A stretch of 64,000 bases of DNA from Fulvimonas soli (GCF_003148905.1 NZ_QGHC01000001.1:335128-399127), one strand, 5' to 3'; positions 22,797 to 33,157 are shown, numbered from the stretch's first letter. The notes: generated by a model from the letters alone, not told the origin. Numbers and translations: made by a program.

Positions 22797-23825
22797 ATGA
22801 ACCTGCCCATGCACGAACTCCCCCACGCCCACGGCGGCCCGCCGCTCGCCGCCCGCCTGCGCGTCGCGCCGGAAGACTTCGTGGTCGAGGAAATCCTCGG
22901 CTACGAGGCCGACGGCGCGGGCGAGCACGCCCTGTTGTGGGTGGAGAAGCGCGGCGCCAACACCGACTGGGTGGCGCGCGAGCTGGCGAGGTTCGCCGGC
23001 GTGCCGCCGCTGGCCGTGGGCTACGCGGGCCTGAAGGACCGCCACGCGGTGACGCGGCAGGCCTTCAGCGTGCAGCTCGCCGGCCGGCCGGACCCGGACT
23101 GGTCGGCGTTTCCGCATGCGGAAGCGAAGGTGCTGGCGGCCGCGCGGCATGGCCGCAAGCTCAAGCGCGGCGCGCTGCGCGGCAACCGCTTCGTGCTCAC
23201 GCTGCGCGAGGTGCGGGGCGGCCGCGCGGCGGCGGAGGCCGTGCTGGAAAGGATCGCCGCGCGCGGCGTGCCCAACTACTTCGGCGAGCAGCGCTTCGGC
23301 CGCGGCGGCGGCAACGTGGAGCAGGCGCGCGCGATGTTCGCCGGCCGGCGCGTGGACCGCGACAGGCGCGCCTTCCTGCTGTCGGCGGCGCGTTCGCACA
23401 TCTTCAACGAGGTGCTTGCGGCGCGCGTGGAGCGCGATGCGTGGGACCGGCCGCTGGACGGCGAGATCTGGTCGCTGGCCGGCTCCCGTTCGTGGTTCGG
23501 GCCGGAGCCGTTCGGCGACGCGCTGGCCGCGCGGCTGGCGCAGGGCGACATCCATCCGTCCGGGCCGCTGTGGGGGCGGGGCGAGCCGCCCGCGACGGCG
23601 GAAGCGGGCGGGCTGGAACGCGCGGTGGCCGCGGCGAACGACGATCTCGCGCGCGGCCTGGCCGACGCGCGCATGGACCAGGAGCGCCGCCCGCTGCGCC
23701 TGCTGCCGAAAGGGCTGCGCTGGCGCTGGCCCGCGGACGACGTGCTGGAGCTGGCGTTCGAGCTGCCGGCCGGGGCCTATGCCACGGTGGTGGTGCGCGA
23801 AGTGGCGGAGCCGGATGCGGCCTGA
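22797..23825 (+). CDS. truD: tRNA pseudouridine(13) synthase
   Basis: A 342-residue TruD, converting U13 of tRNA-Glu to pseudouridine. The conserved FVVEEILGYE start strand, WVARELARFAGVPPLAVGYAGLKDRHAVTRQ with the catalytic Asp in GLKDR, the RGNRFVLTLRE strand, VPNYFGEQRFGRGGGN, and the insertion (TRUD) domain ending SLLPKGL-type RLLPKGLRWRW are present. Chosen start gives a length close to the usual 349. Ends 11 nt before the stop of the convergent hypothetical gene. Confidence 0.95.
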   Translation: MNLPMHELPHAHGGPPLAARLRVAPEDFVVEEILGYEADGAGEHALLWVEKRGANTDWVARELARFAGVPPLAVGYAGLKDRHAVTRQAFSVQLAGRPDPDWSAFPHAEAKVLAAARHGRKLKRGALRGNRFVLTLREVRGGRAAAEAVLERIAARGVPNYFGEQRFGRGGGNVEQARAMFAGRRVDRDRRAFLLSAARSHIFNEVLAARVERDAWDRPLDGEIWSLAGSRSWFGPEPFGDALAARLAQGDIHPSGPLWGRGEPPATAEAGGLERAVAAANDDLARGLADARMDQERRPLRLLPKGLRWRWPADDVLELAFELPAGAYATVVVREVAEPDAA

Positions 23826-23835
23826 CGTCGCCGGC

Positions 23836-24465
23836 TCAATGCGCCGCCGCCGGCTCGAGGCGCTGGACCACCTTGCCGTCGGCATCGAGGAAGGCGAGGC
23901 TGGGCGTACCCTCGGCGGGCACTTCCAGCAGTAGGCGCCTGCGGCCGGCGCCGTCCATCAGCGCCAGCGCGGCGGTGCCGTCCTCGTCCTTGCCGATCCA
24001 GATGCGGCGGTGGCCGGGCGCGTTCTCCGGGCTGTCGGAGACGGCCAGCCCGTCCATGCGGTCCTCGTGGTCGTCCACGCCGAGCAGCTGCACGATCTGG
24101 TTGGCGTTGTAGCGGTCGAACGACAGGCTGCCGCCCGAGTCCACGACTTCTCCCTGCGCGTTGCGGCGGCCGCCGAAGATCAGGCCGCCGTTCTCCGACC
24201 CTTCGTCGTTGTAGAACAGCATGCCGGCCTGCGGGCGGTCGAAGGCCCGTTCCTGGCCTTTCACGATGATGCCCGGCAGCCGGGCGTGGCTGGAGATCAC
24301 CATGCGCAGCGTGCCGTCGGGCTCGCGCACGTTGATGCGCTGCACGTCGAGCGTGTCCAGCCGCTCCGTGCGCGGAACGGCGAATCCGCACAGCACGGTG
24401 GCGGCGAAGGCGGCGGTGAGGATGCCGGCATAGATCATCAGGAAGCGTTGGCCGAGCGTCTGCAT
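23836..24465 (-). CDS. conserved membrane-anchored hypothetical protein
   Basis: A 209-residue protein that I cannot assign to a function. One N-terminal hydrophobic segment (about 8-29) anchors or exports it; the rest is predicted beta-rich with recurring blocks of the type INVREPDGTLRMVISS, GMLFYNDEGSENGGLIFGG, RRIWIGKDEDGTAALALMDGAG and LAFLDADGKVV. These look like repeated beta-hairpins around DG turns. A gaggaa ribosome binding site precedes the ATG. Lies alone, convergent with truD, 37 nt downstream of the Smr gene on the same strand. Homologues of this pattern are common in related genera as hypothetical proteins. Confidence 0.75.
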   Translation of the reverse strand: MQTLGQRFLMIYAGILTAAFAATVLCGFAVPRTERLDTLDVQRINVREPDGTLRMVISSHARLPGIIVKGQERAFDRPQAGMLFYNDEGSENGGLIFGGRRNAQGEVVDSGGSLSFDRYNANQIVQLLGVDDHEDRMDGLAVSDSPENAPGHRRIWIGKDEDGTAALALMDGAGRRRLLLEVPAEGTPSLAFLDADGKVVQRLEPAAAH

Positions 24466-24502
24466 GGGGCGTTCCTCGCGGTTTCTTTGTCAGGGATGGG
24501 AT

Positions 24503-25054
24503 TCAACGCGGCGGCCGCAGCAGCACGACCACCGCGCCGGTGCCCCCCTGCATCGGCCGCGCCGAGGCGAACGCGACCACGTCGTCGCGCCGGCGCAGCA
24601 GGCGGTCGGTGAGCGCCTTCAGCACCGGGCCGCCGGCCTGCGAGCGCAGGCCCTTGCCGTGCACGATGCGCACGCAGCGCAGGCCGCGCCGGCGCGCCTC
24701 GGCGAGGAAGTCGGCGATGCTGGCCTGCGCCGCCGCGGCGTTCATCTGGTGCAGGTCGATGTCGTCCTGCACGCTGTACTGCCCGCGCTTGAGCGCCTTG
24801 AGCAGCTTCGGCGGATAGCCGTCGCGCAGGTAGGACAGCTCCTCGCCGACTTCCAGCAGGGCGGGGTCGAAGGCCAGGTCCAGCAGCTCGCCCGGCACGG
24901 CCGCCTCGTCGGCCTCGAGCATGCGCGGCTCCGGCGCGGGCTTCGGCGCCGCGGGCGGCGCGTCGGCCGGCTGCAGCGTGCGCACCCGGCCGACCGCCTC
25001 GCGGAACAGGCGCGCGTCCTCGTCGCTGGGTTCGGTGGGCGGCCGGCGTTTCAT
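24503..25054 (-). CDS. Smr domain protein (putative endonuclease)
   Basis: A 183-residue protein of the SmrA/YdaL/SmrB type. Charged, proline/alanine-rich N-terminal region (1-85), then the Smr domain (about 98-180): DDIDLHQMNAAAAQASIADFL with the DLH motif, VRIVHGKGLRS with the HGKG motif, and GGTGAVVVLLR at the end. Smr domains are nucleic-acid nucleases; SmrB-like proteins act on collided ribosomes, but which role this copy has is not decidable here. Start at MKRRPPTEP (25054); an ATG 9 nt upstream (25063) is possible. Divergent from surE. Confidence 0.88.
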   Translation of the reverse strand: MKRRPPTEPSDEDARLFREAVGRVRTLQPADAPPAAPKPAPEPRMLEADEAAVPGELLDLAFDPALLEVGEELSYLRDGYPPKLLKALKRGQYSVQDDIDLHQMNAAAAQASIADFLAEARRRGLRCVRIVHGKGLRSQAGGPVLKALTDRLLRRRDDVVAFASARPMQGGTGAVVVLLRPPR

Positions 25055-25203
25055 CGCGCACATGCTAGCAAGCCGTCCGCGCTGCGCGAGGCGCCGCGAA
25101 TCGAGTGAAACCGGCAGGCCGCTCGGGTAGACTCGGGAGTCTGCACGCGCGGCCGGCGGATGCGGCGGCCGGCGCCTCGCGCAAGGGGTTTCGACGGAGC
25201 AGC

Positions 25204-25983
25204 ATGCGAGTTCTGGTAAGCAATGACGACGGCGTGGATGCCCCGGGCATCCGCGTGCTCGCCGAGCGTCTCGGCGCCTTCGGCCAGGTGACGGTGGTGG
25301 CGCCCGACCGCGACCGTTCCGGCGCGAGCAATTCCCTCACCCTGGACGCGCCGATCCGCGTGCTGAGGATGGACAACGGCTACTACCGCGTCGCCGGCAC
25401 GCCCACCGACTGCGTGCACCTGGCGCTGGCCGGCCTGCTCGACGAGGAGCCGGACATCGTGGTGTCGGGCATCAACAACTCCTCCAACCTCGGCGACGAC
25501 GTGATCTACTCGGGCACGGTGTCGGCGGCGATGGAGGGGCGCTTCCTCGGCCTGCCGGCGATCGCGGTGTCGCTGGTCAGCCAGGACCACAAGGGCGTGC
25601 ACTACGAATCGGCCGCGCAGGCGGTGCTGCTGCTGATGCGGCGCCTGCTGGTCGACCCGCTGCCGGCCGACACCATCCTCAACGTCAACGTGCCGGACCG
25701 GCCGTGGGGCGAGATCCGCGGCTTCGAGGTCACCCGGCTGGGCAAGCGCCACCGCTCGGCGCCGTGCATCGCGCAGACCGACCCGCGCGGCCGGCCGATC
25801 TGGTGGATCGGCCCGGCCGGCAGCGCCGAGGACGACGGCCCCGGCACCGACTTCCACGCGGTGCGGCGCGGCTACGTCTCGGTGACGCCGATCCACGTCG
25901 ACCTCACCCGCTACCAGGCGCTGGAGAAGGTCAGCGGCTGGGTGCAGGCGATGACCGACGCGATGAACGACGAGGCGGCCTGA
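25204..25983 (+). CDS. surE: 5'/3'-nucleotidase SurE
   Basis: A 259-residue survival protein and nucleoside monophosphatase. N-terminal [16 protein letters not shown] holds the metal-binding Asp pair, followed by [29 protein letters not shown], and [27 protein letters not shown] with the conserved Asn and catalytic region. Dimerisation arm and C-terminal [16 protein letters not shown] present. Opens the surE-pcm-yqaA-nlpD row, 3 nt from pcm. A ggagc-type ribosome binding site lies just before the ATG. Confidence 0.97.
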   Translation: MRVLVSNDDGVDAPGIRVLAERLGAFGQVTVVAPDRDRSGASNSLTLDAPIRVLRMDNGYYRVAGTPTDCVHLALAGLLDEEPDIVVSGINNSSNLGDDVIYSGTVSAAMEGRFLGLPAIAVSLVSQDHKGVHYESAAQAVLLLMRRLLVDPLPADTILNVNVPDRPWGEIRGFEVTRLGKRHRSAPCIAQTDPRGRPIWWIGPAGSAEDDGPGTDFHAVRRGYVSVTPIHVDLTRYQALEKVSGWVQAMTDAMNDEAA

Positions 25984-25986
25984 GCG

Positions 25987-26667
25987 ATGAACATCCATCC
26001 GCTGCCGCCGTCGGCATTCAAGGGCGAGGGCATGACCTCGCAGCGCGCGCGCGACCGCCTGGCCGCCAAGCTCAGGGAGGAGGGCATCCGCGACCAGCGC
26101 GTGATCGACGTGATCCGCAACACGCCGCGCCACCACTTCATCGACCAGGCGCTGCACTCGCGCGCCTACGAGAACACCGCGCTGCCGATCGGCCACGGCC
26201 AGACCATCTCGCAGCCGTGGGTGGTGGCGCGCATGACCGAGGCGCTGCTGGAGTTCGGCGTGCCGCGCAAGGTGCTGGAGATCGGCACCGGCTCGGGCTA
26301 CCAGGCCGTGGTGCTGGCGCAGCTGGTGCCGCAGGTCTACACGGTGGAGCGCATCGAGGAGCTGCTGCGCCAGGCGCGCCGGCGCTTCCGCCAGCTCGGG
26401 CTCACCAACATCCGCTCGCGCCACGACGACGGCAAGCTGGGCTGGCCGGACGAGGCGCCGTTCGACGCCATCATCCTCACCGCCGCGGGCGACGCCATCC
26501 CGAGCCAGGTGCTCGACCAGCTCTCGCCCACCGGCGTGCTGGTGGCGCCGGTGGGCTCGCCCAGCAGCCAGACGCTGATCCGCATCCGCGGCGACGGGCA
26601 GGGCGACTACGTGCAGGAGGAACTCTGCGCGGTGAGCTTCGTCCCGCTGCTCGGCGGCATCGGCTGA
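25987..26667 (+). CDS. pcm: protein-L-isoaspartate O-methyltransferase
   Basis: A 226-residue repair methyltransferase acting on isoaspartyl residues. Motifs: [45 protein letters not shown] (substrate loop, given in overview: [15 protein letters not shown]), SAM-binding [25 protein letters not shown], and the post-I strand [13 protein letters not shown]. It starts 3 nt after surE, so the two are co-translated. The second ATG at 26032 (MTSQRARD) is nearer to the usual family start, but the first follows surE directly. Confidence 0.96.
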   Translation: MNIHPLPPSAFKGEGMTSQRARDRLAAKLREEGIRDQRVIDVIRNTPRHHFIDQALHSRAYENTALPIGHGQTISQPWVVARMTEALLEFGVPRKVLEIGTGSGYQAVVLAQLVPQVYTVERIEELLRQARRRFRQLGLTNIRSRHDDGKLGWPDEAPFDAIILTAAGDAIPSQVLDQLSPTGVLVAPVGSPSSQTLIRIRGDGQGDYVQEELCAVSFVPLLGGIG

Positions 26668-26698
26668 TGCGCGCCGCCACACGACAGGGAAGCCGCTG

Positions 26699-27304
26699 AT
26701 GCGCCTGTTCGGAGCCTTGTACGCGCGCGCGCTGGCCTGGGCGCGCCATCCGCGGGCGGTGTACTACCTGTGCGGGCTGAGCTTCGTCGAGGCCTTCATC
26801 TTCCCGGTGATGCCGGAGGTGATGCTGGCGCCGATGATGCTGGGCAAGCGGCACAAGGCGTTCCGCTACGCCAACCTGAGCCTGCTGTTCTCGCTGCTCG
26901 GCTCGCTGGTCGGCTACGCGCTGGGGCACTTCGCCTACGAGGCGGTGCGCCCGTTGTTCAGCCCGCACATGCAGCAGACCGTGGCGGTGTGGGTGGACAA
27001 CCTGCGCGATGACATGAGCCGGCACTGGCTGGCGATGCTGGGCGTGCTGATGCTGGCGGCGCTGCAGCCGGTGATGCCGATGAAGTTCGTCACCTGGGCG
27101 GCCGGCATCGTCGGCGTGCCGGTGCTGCCGTTCCTGGCCTGCATGGCGGTGGGGCGCGGCAAGCGCGTGTGGCTGCTGGCGCTGCTGATCCGCCTGTTCG
27201 GCGAGCGCGCCGAGCGCATCCTGCACCGGCACATCGAGTGGATCGGCTGGGCCGCGCTGGCCGCGCTGGCGGCCGCGCTGGCCTGGTGGCTGTGGCTGCG
27301 CTGA
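26699..27304 (+). CDS. YqaA/DedA-like VTT domain membrane protein
   Basis: A 201-residue inner-membrane protein. Motif YYLCGLSFVEAFIFPVMPEVMLAPMML matches the YqaA branch (ESSFFPxPPE) of the SNARE-associated/VTT superfamily; reentrant hydrophobic stretches lie at about 22-48, 60-78, 108-160 and 180-200, ending in a tryptophan-rich tail. The family handles lipid flipping or transport across the inner membrane; the substrate of this member is unknown. It is the third gene of the surE-pcm-yqaA-nlpD row, as in Xanthomonadales and pseudomonads. Confidence 0.9.
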   Translation: MRLFGALYARALAWARHPRAVYYLCGLSFVEAFIFPVMPEVMLAPMMLGKRHKAFRYANLSLLFSLLGSLVGYALGHFAYEAVRPLFSPHMQQTVAVWVDNLRDDMSRHWLAMLGVLMLAALQPVMPMKFVTWAAGIVGVPVLPFLACMAVGRGKRVWLLALLIRLFGERAERILHRHIEWIGWAALAALAAALAWWLWLR

Positions 27305-27335
27305 GCGGCGTATGAAAATCCCGCGGGAGCTCGCT

Positions 27336-28331
27336 ATGCTCGGGCGCATGAATGGACTGATCCGATGCCTCGCGGCCGGCGGCGCCGCGCTCGTACTGGC
27401 CGCGTGCGGGATCACGCGCAGCTCGGTGGTGGTCGAGCCGGCCGGTCAGGGCGGCTACGCGCGGCCGGCGCCGGCGCCGGCCGCGCATCCCGCCGCGCCC
27501 GGCGGCAGCTATCGGGTGGTCCGCGGCGACACGCTCTACTCGATCGCCTTCCGCAACGGCGTCGACTTCCGCCAGCTCGCCGAATGGAACGGCATCGCGC
27601 CGCCCTACACCATCTGGCCGGGCCAGGTGCTGCGGCTGTCGCCGTCAGGCGCCGGCGCGGCGGCAGCGAACGCGCGTCATGCGGCGCCGCGCGCGCCGGC
27701 CGCGGGCGCGCCGGCGAATGCCGCACCGACGGCGCCGGTCTTCCAGCCGGTCGAGTCCGCGCCCGCCGTGGCCGCCACGGCTACGCCCAGGCCCGCCGCG
27801 ACCCGGCCGAGCGGAACGCCGGCGCCGGTCGCCGCGCCGCCTGCGCCGGCTCCCGCGCCGGCCGCGGCCACCACGGTGGTGCCGGTGGCCGGCGTCGCCG
27901 CGACCCGTCCGCCGCCGGCCACCACGCCGACGGAAACCGCCGGCGCCACCCGCTCGGCCGGCGGCATCGTCTGGCGCTGGCCGGCCGACGGCAGCGTGAT
28001 CAAGGGTTTCCGCAGCGGCGACGCCATTCCCGGCATCGAGCTGGCCGGCAAGGCCGGCGACCCGGTGCGCGCGGCGGCCGACGGCGTGGTGGTGTACAGC
28101 GGCAACGGCCTGGTCGGCTACGGCGAGCTGATCATCATCAAGCACAACGACAGCTTCCTGTCGGCCTACGGGCACAACCGCCGGCGGCTGGTGAAGGAAG
28201 GCCAGCGCGTCAGCGCCGGCCAGCAGATCGCCGAGATGGGCGCCACCGGCGCCTCGCGCGACGAGCTGCAGTTCCAGATCCGCAAGGACGGCAATCCGGT
28301 CGATCCGCTGGGCTACCTGCCGCCGCGCTGA
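27336..28331 (+). CDS. nlpD: LysM/M23 lipoprotein NlpD
   Basis: A 331-residue outer-membrane lipoprotein. Lipobox LVLAAC (Cys at about residue 24), LysM domain (about 65-112; YRVVRGDTLYSIAFRNGVDF ... VLRLSP), long alanine/proline-rich linker (about 115-210), and a degenerate M23 peptidase domain (about 215-330; WRWPADGSVIKGF, YSGNGLVGYGELIIIKHNDSFLSAYGHN). As in NlpD, the active-site metal ligands of LytM are incomplete, consistent with an activator of amidase AmiC in septal splitting. ATG at 27336 is 7 nt after gggag; the ATG at 27348 is also possible. No rpoS follows; instead a repeat and a convergent gene. Confidence 0.93.
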   Translation: MLGRMNGLIRCLAAGGAALVLAACGITRSSVVVEPAGQGGYARPAPAPAAHPAAPGGSYRVVRGDTLYSIAFRNGVDFRQLAEWNGIAPPYTIWPGQVLRLSPSGAGAAAANARHAAPRAPAAGAPANAAPTAPVFQPVESAPAVAATATPRPAATRPSGTPAPVAAPPAPAPAPAAATTVVPVAGVAATRPPPATTPTETAGATRSAGGIVWRWPADGSVIKGFRSGDAIPGIELAGKAGDPVRAAADGVVVYSGNGLVGYGELIIIKHNDSFLSAYGHNRRRLVKEGQRVSAGQQIAEMGATGASRDELQFQIRKDGNPVDPLGYLPPR

Positions 28332-28345
28332 CGGGGCGCATCAGC

Positions 28346-28444
28346 GGCCTCTGCGGGAGCGGCCTTCTTCGTGGGCGCGGCCTGCGGCCGCGCTGGGGTT
28401 CGCGGAAGCGGCGATCGCGGCCGGAGGCCGCTCCCCCAGAGGCC
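28346..28444. repeat. REP-like nested inverted repeat after nlpD
   Basis: Outer arms 28346-28365 and 28425-28444 are complementary at 19 of 20 positions (contain GGGAGCGGCC / GGCCGCTCCC). Inside lies a perfect hairpin GCGCGGCC-TGC-GGCCGCGC. Elements with GGGAGCGGCC cores are common between convergent genes in this bacterial order. It separates nlpD from the convergent gene at 28466 and may act as a bidirectional terminator. Confidence 0.8.
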
Positions 28445-28465
28445 ATCCCCACGGCGGGATTCTTT

Positions 28466-28843
28466 TCAGCCTTCCGGCAGGATGAAGGCGGCGACCACGC
28501 GCCGCCCCTCGCCCGCGAGCAGGTCGTAGGTGCGCGCGGCGGCCGCGTTGTCCATCACCTCGATGCCGATGCCGCGGCGCAGGAAGCCGGCCAGGAAGGC
28601 GGCGTCCGGGAACACCTGCCGCACGCCGGTGCCCAGCAGCACCAGTTCCGGCCCCAGGGCGAGGATGTCTTCCACGTGCGCGGCGGCGAGCGCCCGCGCG
28701 CTGGTCACCGGCCAGTCCTCCACCGCGCGCTCCGGGGCCAGCAGGAAGCTGCGGCGCAGCTCGCGGTCGACCACGGTGACGCCGCGCTCGCCCACGCGGC
28801 GCACGAACAGGTAGTCGCCGGGGCGTTCGAGCGACAGGTCCAT
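28466..28843 (-). CDS. Mth938-like (DUF498) domain protein
   Basis: A 125-residue single-domain protein of the DUF498/Mth938 family, related to mitochondrial complex I assembly factor NDUFAF3. Visible family features: VTVVDRELRRSFLLAP, the VEDILALGPELVLLGTG strand-loop with the GTG turn, and GIGIEVMDNAAAARTYDLLAGEGRRVVAAFILP, with the MDNxxAxRTYN-type motif. Molecular function is not established in bacteria. Lies 4 nt downstream of yhbY on the same strand, so probably one transcript. Confidence 0.88.
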   Translation of the reverse strand: MDLSLERPGDYLFVRRVGERGVTVVDRELRRSFLLAPERAVEDWPVTSARALAAAHVEDILALGPELVLLGTGVRQVFPDAAFLAGFLRRGIGIEVMDNAAAARTYDLLAGEGRRVVAAFILPEG

Positions 28844-28847
28844 GGGC

Positions 28848-29144
28848 TCAGCGCGGCAGGGCGAGCTTGGGCTCGTCCTCGTTGCGGCGGAACAGCACCA
28901 CCACGTGGCCGATCCGCTGCACGTCCTCGGCGCCGGTGCCCTCGACCAGGAAGGCGACCTGCGCCGCGCGCTCGTCCTTGTCGCCGCCGGACAGCTTCAC
29001 CTTGACCAGCTCGTGGCGGTCCAGCGCCACGTCCAGCTCCTTCACCACGGCCGCGGTCGCCCCCTTGGCGCCGAGCAGGATGACCGGGTGCAGGTCATGG
29101 GCGAGGCTGCGCAGATAGCGGCGCTGCGAGGGGGAAAGGGCCAT
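28848..29144 (-). CDS. yhbY: ribosome assembly RNA-binding protein YhbY
   Basis: A 98-residue CRS1-YhbY (CRM) domain protein that binds the pre-50S ribosomal subunit. Seen: [34 protein letters not shown], including the GAKG (GxxG) RNA-binding loop, then [14 protein letters not shown] and [11 protein letters not shown]. Divergent from rlmE, the 23S methyltransferase, as in E. coli, which fits a shared ribosome-maturation role. Normal length (E. coli 97). Confidence 0.95.
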   Translation of the reverse strand: MALSPSQRRYLRSLAHDLHPVILLGAKGATAAVVKELDVALDRHELVKVKLSGGDKDERAAQVAFLVEGTGAEDVQRIGHVVVLFRRNEDEPKLALPR

Positions 29145-29223
29145 GCGTTCAGTCTCGGATTCGCGGCGGAAGAGTGGCGCAGGGTATCATGCGGGCCGTG
29201 TTTCCCCTCGTGAACGTTGCCGG

Positions 29224-29870
29224 ATGTCCCGCAGCAAGAGCAGTTCCCGCTGGCTGCGGGAGCATTTCGACGACCCCTACGTGAAGAAGGCGCAGGCCGA
29301 GGGCCTGCGCTCGCGCGCCGTGTTCAAGCTGGAGGAGCTGATCGAGCGCGACCGGCTGCTCAAGCCGGGCATGCGGGTGGTCGACCTGGGCGCCGCGCCC
29401 GGCGGCTGGTCGCAGCTGGTGCGCCAGCGGCTGGGCGACGGCGGCACCGTGGTGGCGCTGGACATCCTGCCGATGCAGGGCATCGCCGGGGTGGACTTCA
29501 TCCAGGGCGATTTCCGCGAGGAAGGCGTGCTGCGGGCGCTGGAGGCGCGCCTGGGCGGCCATCCGGTCGATCTTGTGCTGTCGGACATGGCCCCCAATAT
29601 GAGTGGCGTGGCGCTGGCCGACCAGATCCGCGCGATGGACCTGGCCGAGCTGGCCCTGGATTTCTGCCGGCACTGGCTGCGGCCGGGCGGGTCGTTCCTG
29701 ATCAAGCTGTTCCAGGGCGCCGGCTTCGACGATTACCTGCGCAGCTTGCGCGCGGAGTTCACGCGCGTGACTATGCGTAAACCCAAGGCCTCCCGCGCCC
29801 GTTCGCGGGAGGTGTACGCGCTTGCCACCGGGCACAAGGCCACGGGCAAGGCATCCGGCGAGAACCGTGC

Positions 29871-29874
<4 letters not shown>
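29224..29874 (+). CDS. rlmE: 23S rRNA (uridine(2552)-2'-O)-methyltransferase
   Basis: A 216-residue FtsJ/RrmJ methyltransferase. Motifs: [21 protein letters not shown] with [10 protein letters not shown] containing the catalytic Lys, SAM motif [13 protein letters not shown], the catalytic Asp in [11 protein letters not shown], and the catalytic Lys in FLIKLFQG, then [16 protein letters not shown]. The conserved K-D-K-E tetrad is complete. The stop overlaps the ftsH start (ATGA), as in many proteobacteria where ftsJ-ftsH form an operon. Confidence 0.97.
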
Positions 29875-31820
<1,946 letters not shown>

Positions 31821-31827
31821 GGCGACG

Positions 31828-31860
31828 GCGAAGGGCGGCCATGGGCCGCCCTTCGCTTGT
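31828..31860 (+). terminator. intrinsic terminator of rlmE-ftsH
   Basis: Perfect 13-bp stem GCGAAGGGCGGCC / GGCCGCCCTTCGC with a 3-nt loop, 8 nt after the ftsH stop, followed by a short TTGT tail. Confidence 0.8.
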
Positions 31861-31883
31861 CCGGGAACATCGGCGGGGCCGTT

Positions 31884-31905
31884 GGCGTTTGGACGTCCAA
31901 ACGCC
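31884..31905. promoter_or_regulatory. 22-bp perfect palindrome (operator candidate)
   Basis: Half-site GGCGTTTGGAC followed at once by its exact complement, with core GGACGTCC. It lies between the ftsH terminator and the tRNA promoter, about 75 nt upstream of the -35. Symmetry without spacer is typical of a dimeric repressor site. The GACGTC core recalls MetJ boxes, but there is no tandem repeat and no methionine gene nearby. Confidence 0.45.
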
Positions 31906-31979
31906 AGGACGCCGCGGTGGCCGCGGCGACGGGGGGATGAGCGCCCGGCAACGACGTCAAAAAAAATGTCGGAAAAGTG

Positions 31980-32008
31980 TTGACGCGCTCGCCCGGTATC
32001 TGAATAAT
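31980..32008 (+). promoter_or_regulatory. promoter of the tRNA cluster
   Basis: TTGACG (31980-31985), 17-nt spacer, AATAAT (32003-32008), about 60 nt before tRNA-Arg(ACG). The region is conspicuously AT-rich against the surroundings, including an A8 run just upstream that could act as an UP element. Confidence 0.65.
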
Positions 32009-32070
32009 TCCGCTTCTCGCTGCGGCGGCAACACTTCGGGGTTGCCGGTCGGGGCGGAAGGGTTCACCGC

Positions 32071-32147
32071 GCGCCCGTAGCTCAGTTGGATAGAGTACCA
32101 GGCTACGAACTTGGTGGTCGGGAGTTCGAATCTCTCCGGGCGCGCCA
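32071..32147 (+). tRNA. tRNA-Arg(ACG)
   Basis: 77 nt including encoded CCA. Acceptor GCGCCCG pairs with CGGGCGC; anticodon stem CCAGG/CTTGG encloses loop CTACGAA, anticodon ACG (A34 expected to become inosine). T arm GGGAGTTCGAATCTCTC. Confidence 0.95.
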
Positions 32148-32318
32148 TTTTTAGCGGGATGCGACGTTCGCGCCGCCTCCCGTTCCGCAGGCAGGGCATC
32201 GCCTGCGGGCCGGACGAATCGGAAGTTCGGTGTGCTTCGATACGGATTGACTGGACGAGGTGTCACCCGTAGCATTCGAGAGCTTCGGCACGCGAAAGCG
32301 GACGGAGACTCGATACGC

Positions 32319-32395
32319 GGGGTATAGCTCAGTCTGGTAGAGCGCCAGCTTTGGGAGCTGGATGTCGGGGGTTCGAATCCCTCTGCCCCGACCAT
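32319..32395 (+). tRNA. tRNA-Pro(TGG)
   Basis: 77 nt with encoded CCA. Acceptor CGGGGTA pairs with TGCCCCG, the C1-G72 start typical of tRNA-Pro; anticodon stem CCAGC/GCTGG with loop TTTGGGA, anticodon TGG. Confidence 0.95.
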
Positions 32396-32417
32396 CAGGC
32401 GATATGCTTGGTCCAAG

Positions 32418-32494
32418 CGCCTGTAGCTCAACCGGATAGAGCATCGGCCTTCTAAGCCGACGGTTGCAGGTTCGATTCCTGTCGGGCGCGCCAA
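32418..32494 (+). tRNA. tRNA-Arg(TCT)
   Basis: 77 nt with encoded CCA. Anticodon stem TCGGC/GCCGA with loop CTTCTAA, anticodon TCT reading AGA/AGG, which are rare codons in this GC-rich genome. 22 nt after tRNA-Pro. Confidence 0.95.
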
Positions 32495-32506
32495 ATTGTT
32501 TTACGG

Positions 32507-32582
32507 TGGGCGTAGCTCAGTTGGTTAGAGTACCGGATTGTGATTCCGGTTGTCGTGGGTTCGAGTCCCATCGTCCACCCCA
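32507..32582 (+). tRNA. tRNA-His(GTG)
   Basis: Acceptor GTGGGCG pairs with CGTCCAC; the extra 5' G (32507) opposite C73 is the histidine identity element. Anticodon stem CCGGA/TCCGG with loop TTGTGAT, anticodon GTG. CCA encoded. Confidence 0.95.
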
Positions 32583-32598
32583 ATCAAGAGCAGTTCCC

Positions 32599-32674
<76 letters not shown>

Positions 32675-32684
32675 CTTGGGAATC

Positions 32685-32715
32685 AGGCACTTGGAGCAAT
32701 CCAAGTGCCTTTTTC
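32685..32715 (+). terminator. intrinsic terminator of the tRNA cluster
   Basis: Perfect 10-bp stem AGGCACTTGG / CCAAGTGCCT with a 6-nt loop and a T5C tail, 10 nt after tRNA-Lys. Confidence 0.85.
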
Positions 32716-33119
32716 TTTGCCCGGATTTCGCGCTTCGGCCTGTATGGCCTCCGGTTTTGCGCCGTTTATCACGCCGGAGCCTGACGAAGGGGCGAGCCCG
32801 ATGCCCAGGCGCTTGCATGCGACCCCGGAAATCGAGGTCGAGCCCAATCGGCGCGAACGGCACGAGTGTACCTTGCGGTTCTCCTCCTCGCTCGGGACGG
32901 CCAGGGTCAAGAAGCCCGCTGGCTCTTTTCTCCTTCATCGGCCGCATCAGTGCCTCGCGGGCCTCTGGGCCACGATCCGCGGCATTCATGCCGATGCCCC
33001 GCAGCGACATCACCGCCCGACTCGCTTGTCGAGGACTACCTGAGCACCCGCTGGCGGCCGCGCAGGCCGAGGCCGGGACATGGGTTCCATGCGCTCGGCG
33101 CGGTCCGTCATGTCGAGCA

Positions 33120-33157
33120 TTGACTAACCCTTTCGTCGGGTTATACGGTTTAACCTG
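33120..33157 (+). promoter_or_regulatory. promoter with overlapping operator for the CGNR cassette
   Basis: TTGACT (33120-33125), 16-nt spacer, TATACG (33142-33147). Overlapping it are TAACCC (33125-33130), GGGTTA (33138-33143) and TAACC (33151-33155), so the sequence alternates TAACC/GGTTA half-sites across both promoter elements. Autorepression by the CGNR protein encoded 39 nt downstream is the simplest reading; inferred. Confidence 0.6.

Noticed and set aside
31884-31905. MetJ operator
   Set aside because: The core GGACGTCC differs from AGACGTCT, there is no tandem box and no methionine gene nearby, so the identity is left open.
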